64,000 bases of DNA from Chersky-840 sp963810195. GTDB taxonomy: Bacteria; Actinomycetota; Acidimicrobiia; Acidimicrobiales; UBA8190. The stretch's first letter is position 1. Every line of letters starts with the position of its first letter. The stretch covers positions 186,001 to 250,000 of the forward strand of contig CAWEMO010000005.1 of NCBI GenBank assembly GCA_963810195.1, given 5' to 3'. A program made the translations under genes and the position numbers. This document shows positions 7,917 to 15,348 of the stretch, piece by piece. The notes below the pieces were generated by a model. The model saw nothing but the letters and a program-made list of their open reading frames with translations, had not been told where the DNA came from and did not search any database.

Positions 7917-9335
7917 TCAGGGAGCGGTGGTGGCGGGACCCGACGAGCCGGTGGCGCTGTCGGTCGTGACCGACACGGTGGAGGGCACGATCTCGACCCA
8001 CGTCTGACCGGGGTCCAGTGCGATGGGCGACCCGTTGGATGCCGTGAGCGTCGTGGTGTCGTGCAGGGAGGCCCGCTGCCAGGTCCCGGTGACGGCGACG
8101 CCGTTGCGCAGCACCATGAGCGGACCGCTCCCGGTCATCTGGGACTGCACCTCGAGGCCACCCTCTTCGTTCTCGAGCCACGGGCCGTAGGTGACGTGCA
8201 CGGTCTGGATCACGACGTTGGTCGTCGCGATCTGTGTGCCGTTCGACATGGCGGGCACGCCGCTGTAGGACAACAGCCAACGCCCGCTCGACGCGTTCCA
8301 ACTCCACCGGGCGCTGTTGGTGCCCGAGAACGGGATGTGGACCGAGGTGATCGGCGTGCCCGAAGGTACGGTCGTGGAATACGTGAAGATCGGGGCCGGG
8401 ACCGTCTTGTAGCCGGGGTCGAGGCCCCATCCGGCGGCCGCCGAGATGTAGGTGTCGTAAGGGGCATAGCGGCCGGGCACGGTCTGGACGACCGATCCGT
8501 GGGTGCGGAGGTCGTAGTCGATCAGGTTCCCGCTCTGGAGGAGCGACAGGACCGGATCGATGCCCCCGACGTGGACCAGGATGGGGCGGCTCAATTGGTC
8601 GAGGATCTGCAGGTCAACGGCGCGGGCGGAGCGGATGGGCCCGATGAGGGTCGGGCTCTGGCACTGGAACACGGCGACGAAGCGCGTGATCAGTCCCTCC
8701 ACCGGCTCGTCGAAGACGATGTCGGCCTGGCCGAGGCCCGACTGCGGACGGGCGGCAGGGTAGTTGTCGACCTTGACCGCGAGGGCGGGGCGCTGGGGTA
8801 CCTGGCCGCCGGGGGCGGGGAGCCCGGTGAGCGGACACACCGGGCCCGAGGGCGACGACGTCGTCGACACGACGGGGATGTCGGGCGAGCCTGTTGAGGC
8901 CTTCTTGGTGTTGCCACCGGAGGTGACCGCCAATGCGATGCCGGCCCCCACGACGAGGACGGCGACCGCGACAAGCGCGATCGCCCAGGCGCGCTGGGAG
9001 GAACTTCCCGGCCGCCCGCCGGAGGAGCCGTCGGGCCCGGAGCCCCCGCCCGCGCCGCCGGCGCCGGCCGCGCCGCCTGCCGCGCCGCCTGCGGCTGCCG
9101 CGGCTGCCGCGGAGGTGGCGGGGGTGCCGACCGGTGGTGTGGCGGCGCTCGCCATGGAACGGGTGGCGTCGTCGGAGCCGCTGGCGGTGGGCAGTGCCTG
9201 GGTGGCGTCGTCGGAGCCACTCGCGGTGGGAACAGCCTCGGTGGCGCGGTCCCACGATTCGGGCACCCCGGAGTCGCTGCCCCCGGCGCCGCTCGGGACG
9301 TCGCCGGGTTGCTCGGGGGTGGTGTCGTCGGGCAT
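7917..9335 (-). CDS. DUF3048 (YerB-type) membrane-anchored protein
   Basis: A 472-residue protein. The N-terminal cytoplasmic part is disordered and Ser/Thr/Ala/Gly-rich, with the duplicated ASGSDDATQALPT-type segment. It is followed by one membrane segment (WAIALVAVAVLVVGAGIALA) and an extracytoplasmic DUF3048 domain with typical stretches: CPLTGLPAP, RPALAVKVDNYPAARPQSGL, ADIVFDEPVEG, and LIGPIRSARAVDLQIL. The family is of unknown biochemical role, related to B. subtilis YerB. ATG 9335 is set by AGGAGGAG just upstream; a longer open frame above it is a shadow of the methyltransferase. It converges on recA across the 7862-7895 hairpin and diverges from the methyltransferase. Confidence 0.87.
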   Translation of the reverse strand: MPDDTTPEQPGDVPSGAGGSDSGVPESWDRATEAVPTASGSDDATQALPTASGSDDATRSMASAATPPVGTPATSAAAAAAAGGAAGGAAGAGGAGGGSGPDGSSGGRPGSSSQRAWAIALVAVAVLVVGAGIALAVTSGGNTKKASTGSPDIPVVSTTSSPSGPVCPLTGLPAPGGQVPQRPALAVKVDNYPAARPQSGLGQADIVFDEPVEGLITRFVAVFQCQSPTLIGPIRSARAVDLQILDQLSRPILVHVGGIDPVLSLLQSGNLIDYDLRTHGSVVQTVPGRYAPYDTYISAAAGWGLDPGYKTVPAPIFTYSTTVPSGTPITSVHIPFSGTNSARWSWNASSGRWLLSYSGVPAMSNGTQIATTNVVIQTVHVTYGPWLENEEGGLEVQSQMTGSGPLMVLRNGVAVTGTWQRASLHDTTTLTASNGSPIALDPGQTWVEIVPSTVSVTTDSATGSSGPATTAP

Positions 9336-9509
9336 GGGCTCCTCCTGCAGACCCCGGATCCGGGGTTGCTGTCTCGACCGTCGCCGGGCACGTCGCGCAC
9401 CGGGTCGGGGGGTGCGGCCGAAAGCGGACCGTGGGGAGGCTACTGCTCGGCTCCGAGGTCGCGTGGCGAGCGCCGACTGCCGGCCTGGTCCCGCCGGGCG
9501 CGACCAACT

Positions 9510-10292
9510 ATGACGAGACGCATGAGCTCGGATGCAGTGCACCGGAAGGCAACCGCCTTCTCGGGCGCCGCCACCGTCTACGAGCAGGCGCGACCTGGGT
9601 ACCCGCCCGAGGTCTTGGACTGGCTCGACGACCAGCTGGGCCTCGGGCCCGGGCGACAGGTCCTCGACCTGGCGGCGGGGACGGGCAAGCTCACCCGAGA
9701 GCTTCTGGCCCGGGGGGCGACGGTGGTGGCGGTCGAGCCCGTCGACGGGATGCGGCGAACCCTGGGGGACACGGTGCCCGGCGCGCTCGTGGTGGCCGGC
9801 GTGGCCCAGGCCATCCCGCTCCGCACCGCCACCGTCGACGCCGTGACCGTCGCACAGGCTCTGCACTGGTTCGCCACGCCCGAGGCGGTCGGGGAGATGC
9901 ACCGCGTCCTGCGCCCCGGGTCGCGCCTGGCGGTGGTGTGGAACCGGCGGGACCTGTCCGATCCCCTGCAGGCGGACATCCAGCGGCTCATGGCCCCGCT
10001 GCAGGGCGACACCCCTTCGGGCACGACCGGCGCGTGGCGGCGCGTGCTCGAGGGCGCCGCCGACGGCGCCCGGCGCTTCGTCCCCGACGCGCACTTCGAC
10101 ACGCCGTGGAGACAGCCCACCGACGTCGAAGGCGTGGCGAAGCGGGTCGCCTCGGTGAGCTTCATCGCCGCCCTGGCCGACGCCGAGCGCGAGCGGTTCC
10201 TGGAGCAGGTGCGCACCGAGGCCCGGCGTTACCCCCCGCCGCTCTCGTTGCCCTACACGGCGGAGATCTTCACCTACCTCCGCGTCGACTGA
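9510..10292 (+). CDS. class I SAM-dependent methyltransferase
   Basis: A 260-residue UbiE/COQ5-type methyltransferase domain. SAM-binding motif I is VLDLAAGTGKLTREL (about residues 50-65). The acidic loop is VVAVEPVDGM, and motif III lies in HRVLRPGSRLAVVWN. The opening FSGAATVYEQARPGYPPEVL is typical of small-molecule methyltransferases of this group. ATG 9510 or ATG 9522 could be the start; neither has a strong ribosome binding site. The substrate cannot be told from sequence. It is divergent from the DUF3048 gene (174 bp gap) and is followed after 86 bp by an acyltransferase. Confidence 0.85.
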   Translation: MTRRMSSDAVHRKATAFSGAATVYEQARPGYPPEVLDWLDDQLGLGPGRQVLDLAAGTGKLTRELLARGATVVAVEPVDGMRRTLGDTVPGALVVAGVAQAIPLRTATVDAVTVAQALHWFATPEAVGEMHRVLRPGSRLAVVWNRRDLSDPLQADIQRLMAPLQGDTPSGTTGAWRRVLEGAADGARRFVPDAHFDTPWRQPTDVEGVAKRVASVSFIAALADAERERFLEQVRTEARRYPPPLSLPYTAEIFTYLRVD

Positions 10293-10378
10293 GCGGAGCC
10301 CGCCGACGCGAGCCTGAACGGAGCCCGCCGACGGGAGCCGACGGGCGTCCCGTCTGGTCACCGGGCTACCGTCGGCGC

Positions 10379-11125
10379 GTGCCGTCGCCGCGCCAGATGC
10401 CGCCGTGGGCCCGCCGCATCGCCTCGACGCTCATCGACGTCGGGTGGACGTGGGTCTGCGACCTCGGTGCCATCGGGCCGAACCACCCGCGCGCCCGGCG
10501 CTTCGGGGCCTTCGGTGAAGGCAGCCTGATCGCATTCCCTCCGGGGGCGATCTTCAACGAGCGTTGGATCAGGATCGGGAGCCACACCATGGTCGGCCCT
10601 TACGTGTCGCTGTCGGCAGGGATGGCTCCGGGTCAGCAGATGGTGAGCGACCCCGTGGTGTCGATCGGCGATCGGACCCTCATCGGGCGCGGCAGCCACA
10701 TCGTGGGCCACTTCTGCATCGAGATCGGCGACGACATCCAGACCGGGCCCTACGTCTACATCACGGACCAGAACCACGTGTACAGCGATCCCGACGTGCC
10801 CATCGGGGCGCAGTGGCCCATCGAGTCGAGCGTGCACATCGGTTCGGGAAGCTGGTTGGGAACCGGAGTGGTTGTGCTCCCGGGCAGCCGGATCGGCCGC
10901 AACGTCGCCGTGGGCGCCGGCTCGGTGGTCACCGGTGAGCTCCCCGACCACTGCGTCGCGGTGGGGTCGCCCGCCAAGGTCGTGAAGCGCTACTCGCCCG
11001 GCGACGGTTGGCGCGCCACCGATGCGGGGGACCGAGCCACTCAGAAACTGGCCGGGAGCAACGGGCTCACCGCGGCGAAGAAGAAGAAGAGCGCCACGAG
11101 CGACGCCGCGCCCCCCACCGAGTAG
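10379..11125 (+). CDS. hexapeptide-repeat (left-handed beta-helix) acyltransferase
   Basis: About 248 aa. Repeated hexapeptide turns ([LIV]-G-x-x-x-x) run from about residue 60 to 200: IRIGSHTMVGPYVSLS, VSIGDRTLIGRGSHIVG, IEIGDDIQTGPYVYI, VHIGSGSWLGTGVVVLPG and SRIGRNVAVGAGSVV. The loop histidine region ITDQNHVY and the C-terminal VGSPAKVVK are typical of maltose/galactoside O-acetyltransferase-like enzymes. It probably acetylates a sugar or surface glycan. GTG 10379 and ATG 10397 are both possible starts. The Lys-rich C-terminus overlaps the 3-prime end of the convergent sortase gene by 85 bp. Confidence 0.87.
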   Translation: MPSPRQMPPWARRIASTLIDVGWTWVCDLGAIGPNHPRARRFGAFGEGSLIAFPPGAIFNERWIRIGSHTMVGPYVSLSAGMAPGQQMVSDPVVSIGDRTLIGRGSHIVGHFCIEIGDDIQTGPYVYITDQNHVYSDPDVPIGAQWPIESSVHIGSGSWLGTGVVVLPGSRIGRNVAVGAGSVVTGELPDHCVAVGSPAKVVKRYSPGDGWRATDAGDRATQKLAGSNGLTAAKKKKSATSDAAPPTE

Positions 11126-11994
11126 ACGGCCCAGCGCCGCACCCGCCCGCGCTGGCGACGCGCCAGGACGAAGACGGCGGCGATCACCACGGCGGACAGC
11201 AACCCCAGCTCCAATGTCGGGACCCAGTCGCCACCGGGGTTGCCGGCGAGGTTGTTGGTCCCCGACGCTCCGCGCCGTGCAGCCTTGGGCGGTGGCAGCG
11301 TGGGCGCAGGGGCGGTTGTCAACTCGGCATGGATCACGAGGCGCTGCGACACGCTGAAGCGCGGATTGCACGTGGTCAGCGTGAGCTGCGGTGTGGGGGT
11401 GTTCGCCACAACAGCCGTGTCGCTCGGGCTCACCACCTGAGAGCCTGTGACCTTGTAGGTGAACGTGCCCTGGACGGTGGTGATCTGGATGAGGTCGGGC
11501 GGGGCGAGCTCGTCGAGGTTGTAGAACGGGGCTCCGTAGGTGGTGCGGTGTCCGGCGATGGCCGCGTTGCCGTCCTCGCCCGGCAGCGGCGTCCCGGGGT
11601 AGTGCCCGGGGCCCTGACGGAGGTCTTGTTCGGAGGTTCCCTGGACGATGACCTTGTCGAGGCCGAGCTTGGCGATACGCAGCACGCCCACGGGGCCGCC
11701 CTCGTTCGGTGCGGCGATCGTGGCGCCCACCGTCGGCTGGTCGCCCGACGCCGAGGTCGTCGTCGTGGCGGGGGCCGCGGTGGTCGTCGACGTCGACGAC
11801 GGGTGCTGGTGCCCGGCGGGGTGGACCTCGGCGTCGAACTTCTGACGGAGGACGGCCTGGCTGTGGGACTCCGCGATACCTGTTCCCCACAGCTGGTAGG
11901 CGACGAAGAGCAGGATGAGAGTGCCCCCGCCCAGCAAGATCCGGCCCAGTACGCCGGTGATGAGCCCCCGTCGCACGTACTCGACACTACCCAC
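11041..11994 (-). CDS. class E-like sortase
   Basis: A 317-residue membrane transpeptidase. There is an N-terminal membrane segment (about 11-36), then a Thr/Ala/Ser linker, then the sortase beta-barrel with catalytic H149 (AIAGHRTTYGAPF), C209 (TLTTCNPRF) and R218. Two further hydrophobic segments lie at the C-terminus, as in many actinobacterial class E enzymes. It anchors LPXTG/LAXTG-type proteins to peptidoglycan or polymerises them. A plausible substrate, an LPFTG protein, is encoded 3 kb away at 14968. The gene is divergent from the LMW-PTP with a 21-bp gap, so promoters must overlap coding ends or each other. Confidence 0.9.
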   Translation of the reverse strand: MGSVEYVRRGLITGVLGRILLGGGTLILLFVAYQLWGTGIAESHSQAVLRQKFDAEVHPAGHQHPSSTSTTTAAPATTTTSASGDQPTVGATIAAPNEGGPVGVLRIAKLGLDKVIVQGTSEQDLRQGPGHYPGTPLPGEDGNAAIAGHRTTYGAPFYNLDELAPPDLIQITTVQGTFTYKVTGSQVVSPSDTAVVANTPTPQLTLTTCNPRFSVSQRLVIHAELTTAPAPTLPPPKAARRGASGTNNLAGNPGGDWVPTLELGLLSAVVIAAVFVLARRQRGRVRRWAVYSVGGAASLVALFFFFAAVSPLLPASF

Positions 11995-12015
11995 GCGTGG
12001 TCCGTTTTGATCGGC

Positions 12016-12618
12016 ATGCCCAGATACACTCGGCTGGTGCAGGTCCTGTTCGTGTGCACCGCCAACATGTGCCGCTCGCCCATGGCAGCCGCGCTCTTCG
12101 GGAGCCTTTCCTCGGTCGGCGGGGACGATGCCCCCGAGGAGGTGGAGGTCGCGTCAGCCGGCCTTCTCCCCGGTGGGCACGCGTCACCGCCGGAGGTCGT
12201 CACCGTCATGGCGGAATTGGGAATCGACCTGTCGGGGCACCGCAGCACCCAGGTGTCGCCCGAGCTGGTGGCGGCCTCGGACGTGGTCGTGGCCCTGGCG
12301 CGTCGTCACGCGCGCGAGGTCGTGCTCCTCGACCCCGAAGCGTTCGGTCGGACCTTCACGCTCAAAGAGCTCGTTCGTCGGGGAGACAGGGTGGGCCGGC
12401 GCGCTCCCGAGGAGACGCTCGACGCGTGGCTCGGTCGTCTGCACGACGGCCGGCAACGCACCGACCTCGTGGGCCGCTCCGACGCGGACGACGTGTCGGA
12501 CCCTCTCGGCGGTCCGTTGTCCGCGTACCGCACGACGGCGCGTGAGCTTGGCACTTTGGTCGACCAGGCCGCGGCGCTGCTGTGGGCGCCACGCGGGATC
12601 CGAACGCTGCCAGGGTGA
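12016..12618 (+). CDS. low-molecular-weight protein tyrosine phosphatase
   Basis: 200 aa with the P-loop FVCTANMCRSPM: nucleophile C14 and R20 in C-x5-R, at the N-terminus as in LMW-PTPs. The C-terminal general acid is in VSDPLGG (about D162). It is related to Wzb/Etp-type phosphatases that dephosphorylate BY-kinases. A BY-kinase fused to a Wzz domain lies at 23292 in the exopolysaccharide operon, so this is the likely partner (inference). An alternative start is GTG 12037. Its TGA overlaps the GTG at 12615 of the next reading frame, suggesting coupling to the DUF4012 gene. Confidence 0.88.
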   Translation: MPRYTRLVQVLFVCTANMCRSPMAAALFGSLSSVGGDDAPEEVEVASAGLLPGGHASPPEVVTVMAELGIDLSGHRSTQVSPELVAASDVVVALARRHAREVVLLDPEAFGRTFTLKELVRRGDRVGRRAPEETLDAWLGRLHDGRQRTDLVGRSDADDVSDPLGGPLSAYRTTARELGTLVDQAAALLWAPRGIRTLPG

Positions 12619-12632
12619 GCGGTCCCGACACG

Positions 12633-12700
12633 CCGGACGCACCGGACACGCCGGACACGCCGGACACGCCGGACACGCCGGACACGCCGGACGCCGGACA
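12633..12700 (+). repeat. 9-bp tandem repeat (CCGGACACG type) at DUF4012 5-prime end
   Basis: About seven units of GACACGCCG/CCGGACACG encode a Pro-Asp-Thr repeat when read from GTG 12615. One unit (around 12690-12693) is GACGCCG, lacking two bases. This moves the reading from the GTG 12615 frame into the DUF4012 frame only if the two bases are restored. Confidence 0.85.
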
Positions 12701-12798
12701 CGCGGGACACGGCGTCCGCCGCATCACGCTCCGGCACTCCGTCTGTCCCGCTGGCGCGTGCCGACGCCCGGCGCCGTCGGCGACGGCGGCGTCTCCTC

Positions 12799-14520
12799 GT
12801 GTGGGGCGTCATCGTCGTGGTGGTGCTCTGGGTGGTGTCGACGGCCGCGGTGCTCGCCCTCGGCCTCGTGCACGCCAGCCACGGCATGACGGACGTGAAC
12901 GAGGCCAAGGCGCATCTGACGGCCTCCGACGTCGTGAACCGTTCCGCCACCGCACCGTTGTCGGCCGCCGTCAGCCAATTCGACGCGGCGGACGGATGGC
13001 TGCACTCGCCTCTCGTGGCTCCGCTCGACATCCTCCCGGTCATCGGACGGCAGGTGCGTTCGGTGCAGGACCTCTCGGCGGCGGCGGGACAGGTCGCCCG
13101 GATCGGCGCCCACGCCATCGACGCGGCCCACTCGGTGCTGCAGTCGCCCCACAGCAGCGGCCCCGACAGGGTGGTGGAACTGCGACGGCTCGCGGCGCTG
13201 GCGGCGAGCACGAACAGCGCCCTGGGGCGCATCGACACCGGGCCGGCCAACGCGCTCGTCTCCCCGCTGGCTTCGAAGCACGACACCTTCGTCCGGGATC
13301 TCGATCAGGTGCGCACCAAGCTGCAGCACGCCGCGGGGGTGTCGGGCACCATGGCCGACATCCTCCAGGGCCCCCAGACCTACGTCCTACTGATGGCGAA
13401 CAACGCCGAGATGCGGGCCGGATCGGGCAACTTCCTCGAGGTCGGCGCGCTCACCACCTCCGACGGGCATCTCCAGCTGTCGCACCTCGATCAGAGCGTG
13501 AACATCCCCGTGCCCGCCGGTGAGGTTCCTGTCAGCGGCGACCTCGAGGCCCGGTGGGGCTGGCTCAAGCCCGGCCAGGACTGGCGGAACCTGGGGTTCA
13601 CGCCCCAGTTCGACGTCAACGGTCCCTTGGCGGCCCGGATGTGGGAGGCCGAGACGGGCCAGCACGTCGACGGGGTGATCGCCGTGGACGTGGAGACCCT
13701 GCACCAGATCCTCCTGGTGACCGGGCCCGTCACCTTGAGCGACGGCACCGTCGTGAACGCCGACGACGTGGTGCAGCTCCTGGTCCACGACCAGTACGAG
13801 GGCCTGGTCGACCAGCCGACGGGCCAGCAGGCCAAGGCCGAGGCGGGCCGCGAGGACCGGCTGGGGTCCCTGGCCCAGGCCGCGCTGGGCGCTCTCGAGA
13901 ACGAGTCGCTCGACCTCAAGTCGCTGTCGAATGCCATGACCACGGCGACCGAGGGTCGCCACCTCATGATGTGGTCGGCGCAGCCCAAGGCGGAGGCCGC
14001 CTGGGTCCGAGCCGGGGTCGCCGGCCAACTGGAGCCGGACTCGGTGATGGCGGCGGTGATCAACCGGGGCGGCAACAAGCTCGACCAGTACCTCTCGGTT
14101 GACACCGACCTCGACCTGCACACGCAGGGCAAGCGCACGCTCGGGACGCTGACCGTCCATCTCCGCAACACCACTCCGCCCGGTCAGTCCCAGTACATCG
14201 CGGGCCCCTATCCCGGACTCGGGACCCAGTACGGCGAGTACGTGGGGGTCCTGGCGGTGAACCTCCCCGGGTATGCCTCGGTTCCCAGCGTGGAGAGGAA
14301 CCCGCCCCTGGACGCGTTGGGGGCCGAGGGGCCCACCTGGGTCATCGCCACCCCGGTGGACGTGAAGGCCGGCCACGAGCAGGACGTCGTGGTGCACTTC
14401 ACCCTGCCCCAGGCGTCGGGGCAGTTCACGGTGCTGCCCACGGCGCGCCTGACCCCGGTGACGTGGCACTACCGGGGCACCACCACGACCGACGCGGTGC
14501 CCTTCACGGTCTCCTTCTGA
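12799..14520 (+). CDS. DUF4012 membrane-anchored protein (start disputed)
   Basis: 573 aa from GTG 12799: one N-terminal membrane segment (VIVVVVLWVVSTAAVLALGL) and a large extracytoplasmic DUF4012 region, including TYVLLMANNAEMRAGSGNF, a family hallmark. The family is common in actinobacteria near sortase and exopolysaccharide genes, with function unknown. The frame stays open upstream of 12799 and encodes a sensible cytoplasmic tail (ending RRRRRRRLLV) but contains no start. The natural start is probably GTG 12615, which overlaps the phosphatase stop; a two-base deletion in the 9-bp repeat separates it from this frame. Either translation starts at 12799 without the basic tail, or the repeat switches expression, or the deletion is an error. 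Confidence 0.85.
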   Translation: MWGVIVVVVLWVVSTAAVLALGLVHASHGMTDVNEAKAHLTASDVVNRSATAPLSAAVSQFDAADGWLHSPLVAPLDILPVIGRQVRSVQDLSAAAGQVARIGAHAIDAAHSVLQSPHSSGPDRVVELRRLAALAASTNSALGRIDTGPANALVSPLASKHDTFVRDLDQVRTKLQHAAGVSGTMADILQGPQTYVLLMANNAEMRAGSGNFLEVGALTTSDGHLQLSHLDQSVNIPVPAGEVPVSGDLEARWGWLKPGQDWRNLGFTPQFDVNGPLAARMWEAETGQHVDGVIAVDVETLHQILLVTGPVTLSDGTVVNADDVVQLLVHDQYEGLVDQPTGQQAKAEAGREDRLGSLAQAALGALENESLDLKSLSNAMTTATEGRHLMMWSAQPKAEAAWVRAGVAGQLEPDSVMAAVINRGGNKLDQYLSVDTDLDLHTQGKRTLGTLTVHLRNTTPPGQSQYIAGPYPGLGTQYGEYVGVLAVNLPGYASVPSVERNPPLDALGAEGPTWVIATPVDVKAGHEQDVVVHFTLPQASGQFTVLPTARLTPVTWHYRGTTTTDAVPFTVSF

Positions 14521-14967
14521 GCGTCTCTGCCTCCGCTGATCCTGTCTGCCTGACCCTTTTTGCCCCTCTCGGATCGGGACCGGGTGTCCCAAGGCTCCGC
14601 ACCTCTTCGGGACCGATCCGCCGCGGCCCGCCGACCTGGGTTTTGGACCCGCCGGGTCGGCACGGCCAGTTGACCGAATGTTGACTCTCCATAGGGTCTG
14701 TGTCGATGCGGATCCGTGACAATCAGTTGCAAGTTGCTCACGCAGTGGCGTGAGTAGCGGGGAAAACCGGGGACATGTCCCGAATCGGGCATGACACCGG
14801 TAGGGCACGGTACAAGGGCAGGTAGCGCAGGTCGGTGGTGGCGGGACCTTCCGCCGGTACTGAGGGAGTGGCGAGTAGATTTCGGTCACGGAGTGTGGCG
14901 GGAGTCGACGACCGGGAATTCGGGATGCGGCAGCACGGCTGCTGCGGGGTGAAGGGTTGACAGCGAA
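14521..14967. other. intergenic region with promoter and structured 5-prime leader
   Basis: A non-coding stretch between DUF4012 and the LPFTG gene. It contains a promoter-like element (14667-14697) and then a leader of about 265 nt. The leader has a perfect 7-bp hairpin CTCACGC-AGTG-GCGTGAG (14737-14754) and the palindrome GGGACATGTCCC (14770-14781). I could not match the leader to a known riboswitch class. Confidence 0.5.
14667..14697 (+). promoter_or_regulatory. promoter-like element shared with the pilB upstream region
   Basis: TTGACC (14670-14675), a 16-bp spacer and TAGGGT (14692-14697) form a sigma-70-type promoter. The 18 bases CAGTTGACCGAATGTTGA plus TCCATAG three bases later are repeated on the minus strand at 57438-57465, so conservation extends through the spacer and suggests a common regulator. 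Confidence 0.65.
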
Positions 14968-15303
14968 ATGAAAAGCAAACTCCTGGGTATGGGACTGGGC
15001 TTGACCCTGTCCGCGCTTGGAGTGGTGGCGGTTCCGGCGGCGGTGGCTTTCGCCGACACGCCGGCCTCGCCGGTGACCTGCTACACGGGGTGCACGACCC
15101 CGGCGACGGGAACGTCTACGCCCGTCACCGTGGCGCCGCAGCCCCTGAGCACGCCGATCGCTCCCGTGCAGGAGCCCGCGGCGAGCGGTCTGCCGTTCAC
15201 GGGTGCGGACATCGAGGAGATGGCGGCAGTCGGCGCCGGCGCCTTGGTGCTCGGTGGCTTCTTGGTGCGCCGCAGTCGGCGGCAGCGCCAGGCCACGGCC
15301 TGA
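14968..15303 (+). CDS. small LPFTG-anchored surface protein
   Basis: 111 aa: a signal peptide (MKSKLLGMGLGLTLSALGVV, cleaved near AFA-DTP at about residue 29), a short Thr/Pro/Ser-rich region with two cysteines (about 38 and 42), then sortase signal LPFTG (75-79), a hydrophobic stretch and the basic tail RRSRRQRQ. The layout is that of a sortase substrate, linked to cell wall by the enzyme at 11041-11994. The mature part is only about 50 residues, so it may be a stalk subunit or a small wall-linked peptide rather than an enzyme. It is preceded by a long leader and its own promoter. Confidence 0.85.
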   Translation: MKSKLLGMGLGLTLSALGVVAVPAAVAFADTPASPVTCYTGCTTPATGTSTPVTVAPQPLSTPIAPVQEPAASGLPFTGADIEEMAAVGAGALVLGGFLVRRSRRQRQATA

Positions 15304-15348
15304 TCTCCACGCAAACACGCAAGCAATCGACCAGAAGCTCGTAGAGCT

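Noticed and set aside
9336..10361. Long upstream extension of the DUF3048 frame
   Set aside because: It runs antisense to the methyltransferase. The ATG at 9335 with AGGAGGAG is the natural start.
14698..14967. Leader considered as a c-di-GMP (GEMM) or c-di-AMP riboswitch
   Set aside because: Fragments such as GGTAGCGCAGGT look similar, but the conserved core elements are not in the right order.
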